Origin: Caulobacter sp.
GTDB lineage: Bacteria; Pseudomonadota; Alphaproteobacteria; Caulobacterales; Caulobacteraceae
Direction of reading: 5' to 3'
Assembly: GCF_017744445.1 (NCBI RefSeq)
Contig: NZ_JAGIBH010000017.1
Span: 27,490 to 91,489, forward strand
Length of the DNA stretch: 64,000 nt
Shown here: in pieces, positions 8,931 through 17,589 of the stretch
Numbering within the stretch: position 1 is the stretch's first letter
How the letters are laid out: each line of letters opens with the position of its first letter
Position numbers and translations under genes: made by a program
Notes under the pieces: generated by a model
Told to the model about the DNA's origin: nothing
The model's input: the letters and a program-made list of their open reading frames with translations, nothing else
Database searches by the model: none

Positions 8931-11156
8931 ATGACTGACGCCGTGACCATGCCGCTAGCCGCAAATGTTCCGCAGACGGAAAGCCAGACGAGCCTCGTCC
9001 TCGACGGCGAGCTGATGGCCTCGCCCGAGCGGTTCTTCAATCGCGAGCTGTCGTGGCTGGCCTTCAACCAGCGGGTCCTGGAAGAGAGCGCCAATCCGCG
9101 CCACCCGCTGCTGGAACGCCTGCGGTTCCTGTCGATCAGCGCCAACAACCTCGACGAATTCTACATGGTCCGCGTGGCCGGCCTGAAGGGCCAGGTGCGC
9201 GAGGGCGTGCGGGTGGTCAGCCAGGACGGCCTGACGCCGGGCGAGCAGCTGACCCACATCAACGCCTCGGCCTTCGAGCTGATGACCGAGCAGCAGAAGA
9301 TCTGGCGCCAGGTCCGCACCCAGCTGTGGGACGAGGGCCTGAAGCTGCTGGACGCCAAGGACATCGAGGGCGAGGACCGCAAGCTGGCCGAGGACATCTT
9401 CCTCAACCAGATCTTCCCGGTGATGACGCCGCTGGCCATCGACCCGGCCCACCCGTTCCCGTTCATCCCGAACCTGGGCTTCTGCCTCGCTTTGAAGCTG
9501 CGCCGGATCTCGGACGACAAGCATCTGTACGCCCTGGCCCCGATCCCCTCGCAGGTGCGGCGGTTCTGGGAGCTGAGCTCGGTCGTCACGCGCGGCAAGA
9601 AGCGCCAGCGCAAGATCGTGGCGCTGGAAAGCTTCATCATCCTGTTCCTGGACCACCTGTTCCCCGGCTACGAGGTCGAGGGCCGGGGCCTGTTCCGCCT
9701 GATCCGCGACAGCGACCTGGAGATCGAGGAAGAGGCCGAAGACCTGGTGCGCGAGTTCGAGGCGCGGCTGAAGAAGCGCCGCCTGGGCCGCGTGGTGCGG
9801 GTCAAGATCCAGACCACCATGCCGCCGGACCTGCGCGAGTTCATCATCGAGGGCCTGCGCGCCGAGCCGGAAGACGTCGTTTTGGTCGACGGCAAGCTGG
9901 GCCTGGCCCAGATGTCGGAGCTGATCCCGCCGGACCGTCCGGACCTGAAGTTCCCGCCCTTCAACGCCCGCTTCCCCGAGCGCATCCGCGACCATGGCGG
10001 CGACTGCTTCGCGGCGATCCGCGAGAAGGACATCCTGGTCCACCACCCGTTCGAGAGTTTCGACGTGGTGGTGCAGTTCGTGCGCCAGGCGGCGCGCGAC
10101 CCGAACGTGCTGGCGATCAAGCAGACCCTCTACCGCACCTCCAAGGACAGCCCGATCGTGGCGGCCCTGATCGAGGCGGCCGACAACGGCAAGAACGTCA
10201 CCGCCCTGGTCGAGATCAAAGCCCGCTTCGACGAGGAGAATAACCTCAAATGGGCGCGCGACCTGGAGCGGGCCGGCGTGCACGTGGTGTTCGGCTTCGT
10301 CGACTGGAAGACCCACGCCAAGCTGTCGGTGGTGGTGCGCCGCGAGGCCGACCAGACCCTGCGCACCTACTGCCACTTCGGCACCGGCAACTATCACCCG
10401 CAGACGGCGCGGGTTTATACCGACCTCTCCCTCTTCACCTGCGACCCCGCCCTGGGGCGCGACGGCGGCAAGCTGTTCAACTTCATCACCGGCTACGCCC
10501 AGCCCGGACGGCTGGAGAAGCTGTCGTTCTCGCCGCATACGCTGAAGCCCGACCTGCTGCGGATGATCGAGAGCGAGGCCGACGCGGCGCGTGCCGGCAA
10601 ACCGGCCGCCATCTGGGCCAAGATGAACGCCGTCGTGGACCCGCAGATCATCGACGCCCTGTACGCGGCCAGCCAGGCCGGCGTGCAGATCGACCTGGTG
10701 GTGCGCGGCATCTGCTGCCTGCGTCCGGGCATCGCGGGCCTGTCGGAGAACATCCGGGTCAAGTCGATCGTCGGCCGCTTCCTGGAGCACGCTCGCGTCG
10801 TGGCCTTCGCCAATGGCGGGCCGATGCCCAGCGCCCAGACGCGCCTCTTCATCAGCTCGGCCGACTGGATGCCGCGCAACCTGGACCGCCGCGTCGAGAG
10901 CCTGGTGCCGATCGAGAATCCGACCGTGCACCAGCAGGTGCTGGACCAGATCATGGTCGCCAACCTCAATGACGAGGCCCAGAGCTGGAAGCTGGACAGC
11001 GAGGGCGACTACGCCCGCGACCCGGCCTGGAACAGCAAGGGCGCGTTCTCGGCCCACGACTACTTCATGACCAATCCCAGCCTGTCGGGTCGCGGACACA
11101 AGACCACCGACATGCCGCGGGCCTTCGACCACGTGGGCCCCAAGCGGAAACGGTGA
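8931..11156 (+). CDS. ppk1: Polyphosphate kinase 1
   Basis: Makes inorganic polyphosphate from ATP. It has 741 residues, the normal PPK1 length, with the N-terminal domain opening FFNRELSWLAFNQRVLEE (about 28), the head domain, and two PLD-like C-terminal domains. Catalytic histidines are in DWKTHAKLSVVVRR (H about 461) and HFGTGNYHP (about 481). The start ATG at 8931 gives a short leader before the conserved FFNRELS. The stop overlaps the GTG of the next gene (GTGA). ppx lies 1.5 kb downstream, so synthesis and degradation of polyphosphate are encoded close together. Confidence 0.95.
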   Translation: MTDAVTMPLAANVPQTESQTSLVLDGELMASPERFFNRELSWLAFNQRVLEESANPRHPLLERLRFLSISANNLDEFYMVRVAGLKGQVREGVRVVSQDGLTPGEQLTHINASAFELMTEQQKIWRQVRTQLWDEGLKLLDAKDIEGEDRKLAEDIFLNQIFPVMTPLAIDPAHPFPFIPNLGFCLALKLRRISDDKHLYALAPIPSQVRRFWELSSVVTRGKKRQRKIVALESFIILFLDHLFPGYEVEGRGLFRLIRDSDLEIEEEAEDLVREFEARLKKRRLGRVVRVKIQTTMPPDLREFIIEGLRAEPEDVVLVDGKLGLAQMSELIPPDRPDLKFPPFNARFPERIRDHGGDCFAAIREKDILVHHPFESFDVVVQFVRQAARDPNVLAIKQTLYRTSKDSPIVAALIEAADNGKNVTALVEIKARFDEENNLKWARDLERAGVHVVFGFVDWKTHAKLSVVVRREADQTLRTYCHFGTGNYHPQTARVYTDLSLFTCDPALGRDGGKLFNFITGYAQPGRLEKLSFSPHTLKPDLLRMIESEADAARAGKPAAIWAKMNAVVDPQIIDALYAASQAGVQIDLVVRGICCLRPGIAGLSENIRVKSIVGRFLEHARVVAFANGGPMPSAQTRLFISSADWMPRNLDRRVESLVPIENPTVHQQVLDQIMVANLNDEAQSWKLDSEGDYARDPAWNSKGAFSAHDYFMTNPSLSGRGHKTTDMPRAFDHVGPKRKR

Positions 11157-11539
11157 GGCGACTAGGCCTGCTCCTGCCGCTGGCGCTGCTGACGGCCTGC
11201 GGGCCGACGGGCCAGCGGCGGGCGGACCTCTGCGCCATCCAGGCCCTGCCCTCGCGCCCCGGCGTCGACCGCTTCGGCGTCCCGCCGGGCGTGGAGCGCA
11301 AGGCCCAGGCCGAAGGCGCGGTCTACGGGCCAGGGATCGCCGGCGGCTACCGGATCCGCTGGTGGGGCCTGTGCGGCAAGAAGGCCGACACCACGGACAT
11401 GATCCTGATCGGCCCCACGCCCTGGGCCCTGACCAAGGGCGGCGAGCGCGCCCACGGCCGCCAGGTCAGCTACGGCACCTGCTATCACCGAAACGATGGC
11501 GACGGCTGGCGCACGGTGGCCTGTCGGATCAATCCCTAG
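11153..11539 (+). CDS. Small lipoprotein of unknown function
   Basis: A 128-residue protein starting GTG in a 4-nt overlap with the ppk1 stop. The N-terminus MRRLGLLLPLALLTAC is a lipoprotein signal peptide with lipobox LTAC. The mature part has three further cysteines (LCAIQALPS, GLCGKKAD and TCYHR, with another in VACRINP near the end), which could form disulfides in the periplasm. No family was recognised. Tight coupling suggests it is made with PPK1, but nothing in the sequence links it to polyphosphate. It converges on the phosphotransferase gene, with which its stop overlaps. Confidence 0.7.
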   Translation: MRRLGLLLPLALLTACGPTGQRRADLCAIQALPSRPGVDRFGVPPGVERKAQAEGAVYGPGIAGGYRIRWWGLCGKKADTTDMILIGPTPWALTKGGERAHGRQVSYGTCYHRNDGDGWRTVACRINP

Positions 11540-12492
11540 ACCGCGACGGCTACGGCCGCCTCGAACGCCGGTGAGCCGATATTGGCCCGCGCTGTGCGCA
11601 GCCGCGCCAGGCCGTAGGCTTGCCGGCCCTCGGGCGTGTCCAGCAACGGCTCCCCCAGCGCCAGGCCCTGGTGGAGAACGTCCAGCTCCGGCCCGTCCAG
11701 CCTCTCCGCCCTCGCCTGCCCGGCCAGGAAGATCGCCGCGTGGAAGATGTGGCTGACCTGCCGGAACAGCCACAGCCTCGCCCGCTCGACGTCGGTGGCC
11801 TCGCGGTTGAAATAGGTGCGCAGCAGCAAGGCCTCGGCGTCCGGATCGGCGGCGTAGATATTGGCGATAGCCGCCAGGTCCACGTAACGATCCGCCCGGA
11901 ACGCCGCCTCCCAGTCGATCAGCCACACCCGACGGCCGTCATGGATCAGGTTGCGCGGGTTGAGGTCGTTGTGGCTGGACACCGGCTGCGGCCTCAGCGC
12001 CTTGCAGGCCGCGTAGAGCCGCCGCCAGGGCGCGAAGGCTCCGTTCGGGACCGAGCTCTCCGCCTGCCCGACCAGCGCGTCGAGCCCGTCCAGATAGTCG
12101 ACCAGCGGCGGAAAGCCTTCGATGCCGTGCAACACCCGCACCGCCTGGGCCAGCTCGACCACGAGGTCAGCCCGCACGCCCAGGTGCTCCCGCGCCTCGA
12201 TGTGATCCAGAATCGCCACCCCGTCGTCCGGATCGGCATACCGCACGCGCGGCGCCAGGCACGCCTCGGCGGCCAGCTTCATGCAGGCATACGACCGATG
12301 CGGATCGCGCAGTTCGTCGCGCTCAGGCGCCTCGACCTTGAGCAGATAGCCGATGCCGCCCACGCGGACGCGCCACACGCCCGCGCCCGACAGTCCGCCG
12401 GACAAAGGCGTCCAACCGTCGAGAGCGTCGGTCCCGAACGCGACGCGCAGGGCCTTGGCGACGGCAGGAAACTCAGCGGGCGAAGGCGACAT
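11536..12492 (-). CDS. Aminoglycoside/choline phosphotransferase family protein
   Basis: A 318-residue kinase-fold protein. The catalytic loop reads SSHNDLNPRNLIHDG (about 182-196) and the metal-binding loop VWLIDWEAAF (about 198-207), matching the APH/choline-kinase (LicA-like) family. The N-lobe has a glycine-rich stretch (PLSGGLSGAGVWRVRVGGIGYLLKVE). The substrate cannot be told from sequence: small alcohols such as choline or ethanolamine, or sugars, are possible, and the context gives no hint. The last codons overlap the stop of the convergent lipoprotein gene. Confidence 0.8.
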   Translation of the reverse strand: MSPSPAEFPAVAKALRVAFGTDALDGWTPLSGGLSGAGVWRVRVGGIGYLLKVEAPERDELRDPHRSYACMKLAAEACLAPRVRYADPDDGVAILDHIEAREHLGVRADLVVELAQAVRVLHGIEGFPPLVDYLDGLDALVGQAESSVPNGAFAPWRRLYAACKALRPQPVSSHNDLNPRNLIHDGRRVWLIDWEAAFRADRYVDLAAIANIYAADPDAEALLLRTYFNREATDVERARLWLFRQVSHIFHAAIFLAGQARAERLDGPELDVLHQGLALGEPLLDTPEGRQAYGLARLRTARANIGSPAFEAAVAVAV

Positions 12493-12525
12493 CGGCGGAA
12501 CCTCTCGAAAGCGGCTGCCTTATTC

Positions 12526-12565
12526 ACCCGGATGAAATTAGAGTCAATATAACCCGGATAATATT
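12526..12565. promoter_or_regulatory. Direct repeat ACCCGGAT(G/A)A(A/T)ATT, two copies
   Basis: ACCCGGATGAAATT (12526-12539) and ACCCGGATAATATT (12552-12565), two copies in the same orientation starting 26 bp apart in an AT-rich patch of the divergent intergenic region between the phosphotransferase and ppx. This looks like a tandem regulator binding site; the regulator is unknown and which gene it serves is not clear. Confidence 0.4.
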
Positions 12566-12662
12566 TTGAAGCGTTTTCCGACAAGCCTTTCGGCGCGTTC
12601 TTCCCCATGCAATTTCGAACGGACCGGCTTCCCCTGATCCGCGAATAGGCTAAACCGGACCC

Positions 12663-14150
12663 ATGCCATTCCAGGCGCCGCGCGACGCGGCCGTGATCGA
12701 TATCGGCTCCAACTCGGTCCGCCTGGTGGTGTACCGGCTGGAAGGCCGCGCCATCTGGACCGTCTTCAACGAGAAGGTCCTGGCGGGCCTGGGCCGCGAC
12801 CTGGCCAAGACCGGCCGCCTGGCGCCCGACGGCGTCATCCAGACCCTGCAGGCGCTCAAGCGCTTCCGCGCCGTGCTGGAGGCGGTCAATCCGGCCGAGA
12901 CCTTCGCCGTCGCCACGGCCGCCGCGCGCGAGGCCGAAGACGGCCCCGACTTCATCGCCCGCGTGAAGGCCGAGACCGGCTTTTCCGTCCGTGTGCTGAG
13001 CGGCGAGGAAGAGGCCCACTACGCCGCCGTTGGCGTGCTGGCCGGCGCGCCCGACGCCACCGGCGTGGTCGGCGATCTGGGCGGCGCCAGCCTGGAGCTG
13101 ATCCGCCTGAACGCCACCGGCGCCGGCCAGGGGGTGACCCTGCCGCTAGGTCCGTTCAGCCTCAGTTCCCCCACCGGTTTCGACGGCGAGCGCGTCCGCC
13201 GCCTGGCCCGCGAGCGCATCGCCGCCGTCGCCGACGACTTCAAGACCGACACCTTCCACGCCGTGGGCGGCGCCTGGCGCAACCTGGCTTTGCTGCACAT
13301 GCGACTGTCGGGCTATCCGCTGCACGTCGTGCACCAGTACGAGATCCCGGCCAACGAGGCCCTGGAGGCCGCGCGCCTGGTCGCCCACCAGTCCAAGAGC
13401 TCGCTCGAGCGCATCGAGGGCATGAGCAAGAAGCGCTCGGAGACCCTGCCCTACGCCGCCGTGGTGCTGGAGACCCTGATCGAGCAGCTGCAGCTCAAGC
13501 GCATCGAGATATCGGCCTTCGGCGTGCGCGAGGGCCTGCTGTTCGAGGCCATGCCGCCGCGCGTGCGCGGCCTGGATCCGCTGATCGAGGGCTGCACGGC
13601 CCTGGGCGCCCGCCAGGGCGTGGCCGACGACCTGGGCGTGGCGCTGGACGCCTGGATCACCCCGGCCTTCCGCACCCTGCCCCCGCTGTTTGGCGAGCGT
13701 GACGGAATCCTGGTCTCGGCCGCCTGCCGCCTGTCGGATGTCGGCGCCCGCCTGCACCCCGACCATCGCGCCGACCTCGTGTTCGAGCAGGTGCTGCGCG
13801 CGCCCATCGCCGGCCAGACCCACGCCGAGCGCTGCTTCCTGGCCGTGGCCGCCCACGCCCGCCACGCGACCAACTTCCATCCACCGGAGCTGCAGACCCT
13901 GGAGCGCCTACTGGATCCCGCCCAGCTGAAACGCGCCCGCGCCCTAGGCGCCGCCATGCGCCTGGCCTGCGACCTCTCGGGCCGCAGCCCCAGCCTCCTG
14001 GTCCACTCGCGCCTGACCCTGGACAAGAACCACCTGACCCTAGCCGCCGAGCCCGGCTTTGCCGATCTGCTCCTGGGCGAACAGACCAGCAAGCGCGCCA
14101 ATACTGCCGCGCAACACCTTAACCTGAAATCCAAGATTATTACCGGATAG
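12663..14150 (+). CDS. ppx: Exopolyphosphatase (Ppx/GppA family)
   Basis: Removes terminal phosphate from polyphosphate, or the 5' phosphate from pppGpp in GppA-type members. It has 495 residues in the actin-like ATPase fold: phosphate loop VIDIGSNSVRLVVYR (11-25), second loop VVGDLGGASLELI (about 137-149), and EAxxE-type motif GEEEAHYAAVG. The C-terminal half is an HD-like helical region typical of long Ppx proteins. With ppk1 just upstream on the same strand, the polyphosphatase role is favoured. It has its own divergent intergenic region, so it is probably transcribed separately from ppk1. Confidence 0.9.
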   Translation: MPFQAPRDAAVIDIGSNSVRLVVYRLEGRAIWTVFNEKVLAGLGRDLAKTGRLAPDGVIQTLQALKRFRAVLEAVNPAETFAVATAAAREAEDGPDFIARVKAETGFSVRVLSGEEEAHYAAVGVLAGAPDATGVVGDLGGASLELIRLNATGAGQGVTLPLGPFSLSSPTGFDGERVRRLARERIAAVADDFKTDTFHAVGGAWRNLALLHMRLSGYPLHVVHQYEIPANEALEAARLVAHQSKSSLERIEGMSKKRSETLPYAAVVLETLIEQLQLKRIEISAFGVREGLLFEAMPPRVRGLDPLIEGCTALGARQGVADDLGVALDAWITPAFRTLPPLFGERDGILVSAACRLSDVGARLHPDHRADLVFEQVLRAPIAGQTHAERCFLAVAAHARHATNFHPPELQTLERLLDPAQLKRARALGAAMRLACDLSGRSPSLLVHSRLTLDKNHLTLAAEPGFADLLLGEQTSKRANTAAQHLNLKSKIITG

Positions 14151-14196
14151 TTTCAGGTATAGACGGCGTCAAAATCATGCTTAACCGAGCCTGAAC

Positions 14197-14213
14197 TTCC
14201 CCAATACGGGGAA
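14197..14213 (+). terminator. Short hairpin after ppx, weak terminator candidate
   Basis: TTCCCC (14197-14202) and GGGGAA (14208-14213) pair around AATAC, followed by AA but no T tract. It lies in the 157-nt gap between ppx and the next gene; no other structure stands out there. Confidence 0.3.
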
Positions 14214-14307
14214 AATGACAAGTTGTCGCAGGCAAACGCGGTTCTTCGAGCATGGTTTGTTAGCTTTACCTCGCGCATCGTGACCTCAACAACAAAGGAG
14301 GTCAGTG

Positions 14308-14589
14308 ATGTTGCAGCGTAAGTTCGACTATCTGGACGCTATCGCCCCCTTGGCCGACAAGACTCCCGAAGCCGCCAAGCGCCCCGACCTGCGGATCGCC
14401 AACGATCACGACGCGGCCGTCGCCAGCGGCGCCCGCACCCTGCAATCGGAACTGGGCCGCGTCTTCGCCCAGGAAAACACCTGGTCGGTTCGCCGCACCG
14501 TCGCCATCGGCGTGGTCTTCCACCTGGGCGTCTTCTGCGCCCTGGGCCTGGCGGCCGGCGGCGCGCTGAGCCAGTTCGCACACCACTAG
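14308..14589 (+). CDS. Small single-pass membrane protein, unknown
   Basis: A 93-residue protein with a very strong ribosome binding site (AAAGGAGG, 7 nt before the ATG at 14308; a GTG one codon earlier is too close). The first 60 residues are soluble and charged. Residues about 67-88 (TVAIGVVFHLGVFCALGLAAGG) form one membrane helix, and the protein ends four residues after SQF. It resembles no family I can name. The strong initiation site and its own intergenic region suggest appreciable expression. Confidence 0.65.
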   Translation: MLQRKFDYLDAIAPLADKTPEAAKRPDLRIANDHDAAVASGARTLQSELGRVFAQENTWSVRRTVAIGVVFHLGVFCALGLAAGGALSQFAHH

Positions 14590-14596
14590 CCAGCCG

Positions 14597-16135
14597 CTAT
14601 TCCAGCGCCCGCAGGTCCCGCCCGCGTGTTTCGCGCCCCAGGGTGACGACCAGCGCGAGCGACAGCACCGTCAGGCCTCCCACGATCGCCGCCGCGACAC
14701 CCAGCGGCGGCGCCAAGGCCGCGACGCTGAGCCCCTGAGCCAGCAACCCGCCCAGCTTGCTGCAGCCGGCGATCCAGCCTGAAGCGCGTCCTCGGATGCG
14801 CAGCGGGAAGTTCTCGGCCGTATAGGGCAGGATGATCGAGATGACGCCGCTTGAGCCCACGATCAGCAGGGCCAACGGCGCGATCGGATTGGCCAGGGCG
14901 GCCACGCCCAGGCTGCGCAGGAGCAGGCCGAACAGGCCCAAAGCCGTCAGGCCCAGCATCAGGGCCAACGCTCCGCGCGTGCTCCAGGCGCTGTAGAGCC
15001 AAACCGACACCGCCACGGTCGGAGCGGCGATCAGGGTCGATTTGGCGATCAGGCTCGAGGCGGCTTCGACGCTGACGCCCTCAGCCACCAGGGCGCTGGG
15101 CAACCACAGCAGAATCCCGAAATTTACGAGGCCCCAGGCCAAGGCGGCCAGGGTCAGGGCGGCCGTGACGCCGCGATAGCGGTGATCGATCGGCGGCAGG
15201 TGCGAGTGATCGGGCTCGGCCGCCGACGCGCCCGTGCGGATGGCCGCGCCGAAGCGGCTGAGCATGGCCAGGGCCTCGGCCTTGCGGCCGGTGTGCAGCA
15301 GGAACCGCGCGGACTCGGGCAAGAGCGGGCTCAGAGCGATCAGGATCAAGCCGGTGGGCAGGTTCAGGAACCACATGACCCGCCAGCTCCAGACCGGCTG
15401 CAGCCAGGCCGACAGGGCGCTGGCGGCAAAGTATCCGCCGACCGCGCCGATGCCGCCGACCAGAACCAGGCTCCAACCTCGGTGCTTGGTCGGCATGATC
15501 TCGGCCAGCAGAGCATAGGCGACGGGCAGCATGCCGCCGGCGGCCGCGCCCATCAGGAAACACATGCCGACGTTCCACCAGAAGTCCGGCATGGCCCCGC
15601 AGATCGAGGTGCCGACGAACATCACCGACGACAGCAGGATCGAGGCGCGCCGCCCATAGATGTCGGCCAGCCAGCCCCACAGGAACGAGCCGACGACCGT
15701 GCCCGACAGCGCCGCGAACGGCAGGGCCGAGGCGATGGCGCCGGTCACCCCGTACTCGACCTTCATTCCCGGCACGACGAAGCCCAGGCTGGCCGGCTTC
15801 ATGATGTCGATGATCAGGGCCAGGGCCAGCAGCGCGCACATCAACCAGTGCGACCGGGTCAGGGGCGCGTCCTCCGGCGGAGCGATCTCGCCATCGATGC
15901 TGGTGTCGTCGTCGACGCGCGGCAGCAGGCCGAAGGCGGCCAGGCCGATGCCGACCAGGATCACCGCCATGCCCCACAGCATCTCGGCGTCCATGGGCAT
16001 GCCGACCAGGCGGAAGCCCATGTTCCGGCCCATCCAGTACATGGGCAGATGCAGGACGACGCCGGCGGTGACCAGCAGGCACCCCAGCCAGAAGGCCCAG
16101 CCGTGACGGCGATCCCCGAAGAGCTGTGTCAGCAT
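14597..16135 (-). CDS. MFS transporter (metabolite:H+ symporter type)
   Basis: A 512-residue inner-membrane transporter. It has a core of about 12 helices with the MFS loop 2-3 motif GWLADIYGRRASILL (about 175-190) and PESARFLLHTGR in the central loop, as in the sugar/aromatic-acid symporter branch. Unusually, it starts with two or three extra hydrophobic segments (about residues 12-70) followed by an acidic linker (DDDTSIDGEIAPPEDAPLTR) before the MFS core. The substrate is unknown. It stands alone between convergent and same-strand neighbours. Confidence 0.85.
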   Translation of the reverse strand: MLTQLFGDRRHGWAFWLGCLLVTAGVVLHLPMYWMGRNMGFRLVGMPMDAEMLWGMAVILVGIGLAAFGLLPRVDDDTSIDGEIAPPEDAPLTRSHWLMCALLALALIIDIMKPASLGFVVPGMKVEYGVTGAIASALPFAALSGTVVGSFLWGWLADIYGRRASILLSSVMFVGTSICGAMPDFWWNVGMCFLMGAAAGGMLPVAYALLAEIMPTKHRGWSLVLVGGIGAVGGYFAASALSAWLQPVWSWRVMWFLNLPTGLILIALSPLLPESARFLLHTGRKAEALAMLSRFGAAIRTGASAAEPDHSHLPPIDHRYRGVTAALTLAALAWGLVNFGILLWLPSALVAEGVSVEAASSLIAKSTLIAAPTVAVSVWLYSAWSTRGALALMLGLTALGLFGLLLRSLGVAALANPIAPLALLIVGSSGVISIILPYTAENFPLRIRGRASGWIAGCSKLGGLLAQGLSVAALAPPLGVAAAIVGGLTVLSLALVVTLGRETRGRDLRALE

Positions 16136-16223
16136 CGATGTCCCCCTGGCCGGGCGCGCTCATGACTCGGCGCGCCGCGATCGGCAGCCAAGGTGGCTCA
16201 GGTTCGGTCGGGGGTGAAGCCCC

Positions 16224-17513
16224 CTACCCCGACACCTCGGCCGCGCTGGTCACCGCCGGCGCGCCGCTGTCCAGGTCCAGATAGTCGGTGAACGGCAGCT
16301 GGAAGGCGCGGTCGAAGAATTCGGCCTGGAAGCGGAAAGGCAGGTTGGCGTCGCTGTTCCACAGCATGACGATGCCGGTCTTGGTCGCCGGGTCGAACAT
16401 CATGGTCGAGCGATAGCCCGATACCCCGCCGCTATGGCCGATCAGGTGGTGGCCCTTGTAGTCGAAGCTGCGCATGCCCAGGCCGTAGCCGGGCGACTTC
16501 AGTTCGCGCGCGATGTTCAGGCGGCCATAGGGCCTGCCCGTAGCGACGCGGGCGCGCTGCACCTCGTCCAGCACGGCGGGCGGCAGGACGTCGGGGCGCA
16601 GGCCCATCTGGGCCTGCATCCAGGCGGCCAGGTCGACGATGGTTGAGTTGACCCCGGCGGCGGCGGGCACGCGGTAATAGGCCTCCGACAGCTTCAGCTC
16701 ATTGCCGTGGCGATGCGGCCGGGCCCAGTGGGCGGCCGAGGTCAGGCCCGCCATGCCGATGGTCGCCCCGCTCATGCCCAAAGGCTGGAAGATCCGGCGG
16801 CGCACCGTGTCGGCATAGGGCGCGCCGGTGCGCTCGCGGATGACCTCGCTGATCGTGTCGTAGGCGATGTTCTGGTAGCTGTGGCAAGTGCCCGGCGGGC
16901 AGACCGGCTTCAGCGCCCCGAAGCTGCCGCGGATCTTGGCCGGGTCCTGACCGTCCTCCAGCTGACCGTCATAGGCGTTCTTGCCCAGGCCGGTGCGCTG
17001 AGACAGCAGCTGCTCGATCGTCAGGCTGGTCTGGGCCTCGCCGGGCAGGCGCAGGCTGGTGTCGAAGATGCCCAGGGGGTCATGCAGCGAGAAGGTCCCG
17101 TCCGCCGCCAGCCGCGCCGACAGCGTGCCGGCGATGGTCTTGGACAGCGACGCCCAGCGGAACACCGTCTGGGGCGTGACCGGCTCGCCGTGCTGGCTGG
17201 CGGTGACGCCATATCCCTTCACGAACGACAGCCGCCCCTGCTCGACCACGGCGACGCCCAGGCCCTCCATCGAGGGGTCGCTCATCATGGAATTGATGCG
17301 GGCGTCGAAGGCCTTGTAGTCGATGGTCCCGTGCCAGTCGGCCGGCGCCACGGGAAGCGGAGCGGCCAGTTGCGCGGTCGCTTCGGGGCCCGTCTTGGCG
17401 GCGTGGTCGCGGGCGCGCGGCAGCAGCACCGCCCCGACGATGACCAGCAGCACGCCCCCGGCGATCAGCCACTGAACATGCCGCTTCTTGCTGAGGACCC
17501 CGACGTCAGACAC
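16224..17513 (-). CDS. Membrane-anchored serine hydrolase (beta-lactamase / class C PBP fold)
   Basis: A 429-residue protein with an N-terminal membrane helix (about 15-30) and a periplasmic serine hydrolase domain. The active-site motif is SLSK (about 121-124), the second motif is YQN (in CHSYQNIAYD, about 200), and the third is HSGG (in LIGHSGGVSGY, about 350). This is the S12/beta-lactamase family that includes D-aminopeptidases, esterases and carboxypeptidases; HSGG in place of KTG points to a peptidase or esterase rather than a true beta-lactamase. The substrate is unknown. Confidence 0.85.
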   Translation of the reverse strand: MSDVGVLSKKRHVQWLIAGGVLLVIVGAVLLPRARDHAAKTGPEATAQLAAPLPVAPADWHGTIDYKAFDARINSMMSDPSMEGLGVAVVEQGRLSFVKGYGVTASQHGEPVTPQTVFRWASLSKTIAGTLSARLAADGTFSLHDPLGIFDTSLRLPGEAQTSLTIEQLLSQRTGLGKNAYDGQLEDGQDPAKIRGSFGALKPVCPPGTCHSYQNIAYDTISEVIRERTGAPYADTVRRRIFQPLGMSGATIGMAGLTSAAHWARPHRHGNELKLSEAYYRVPAAAGVNSTIVDLAAWMQAQMGLRPDVLPPAVLDEVQRARVATGRPYGRLNIARELKSPGYGLGMRSFDYKGHHLIGHSGGVSGYRSTMMFDPATKTGIVMLWNSDANLPFRFQAEFFDRAFQLPFTDYLDLDSGAPAVTSAAEVSG

Positions 17514-17589
17514 TACCGATAGAACCTTGAATCACCTGGGAGACTTCTACGCAGGATCGCCCGCCATGTGGGGCGAAAATAGGTAGAGG

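Noticed and set aside
8955..11132. 725-codon minus-strand frame opposite ppk1
   Set aside because: Antisense shadow of a clear PPK1 gene with biased, meaningless composition.
11153..14150. Single ppk-lipoprotein-ppx operon
   Set aside because: The phosphotransferase gene lies on the opposite strand between the lipoprotein and ppx, so the three cannot be one ordinary transcript.
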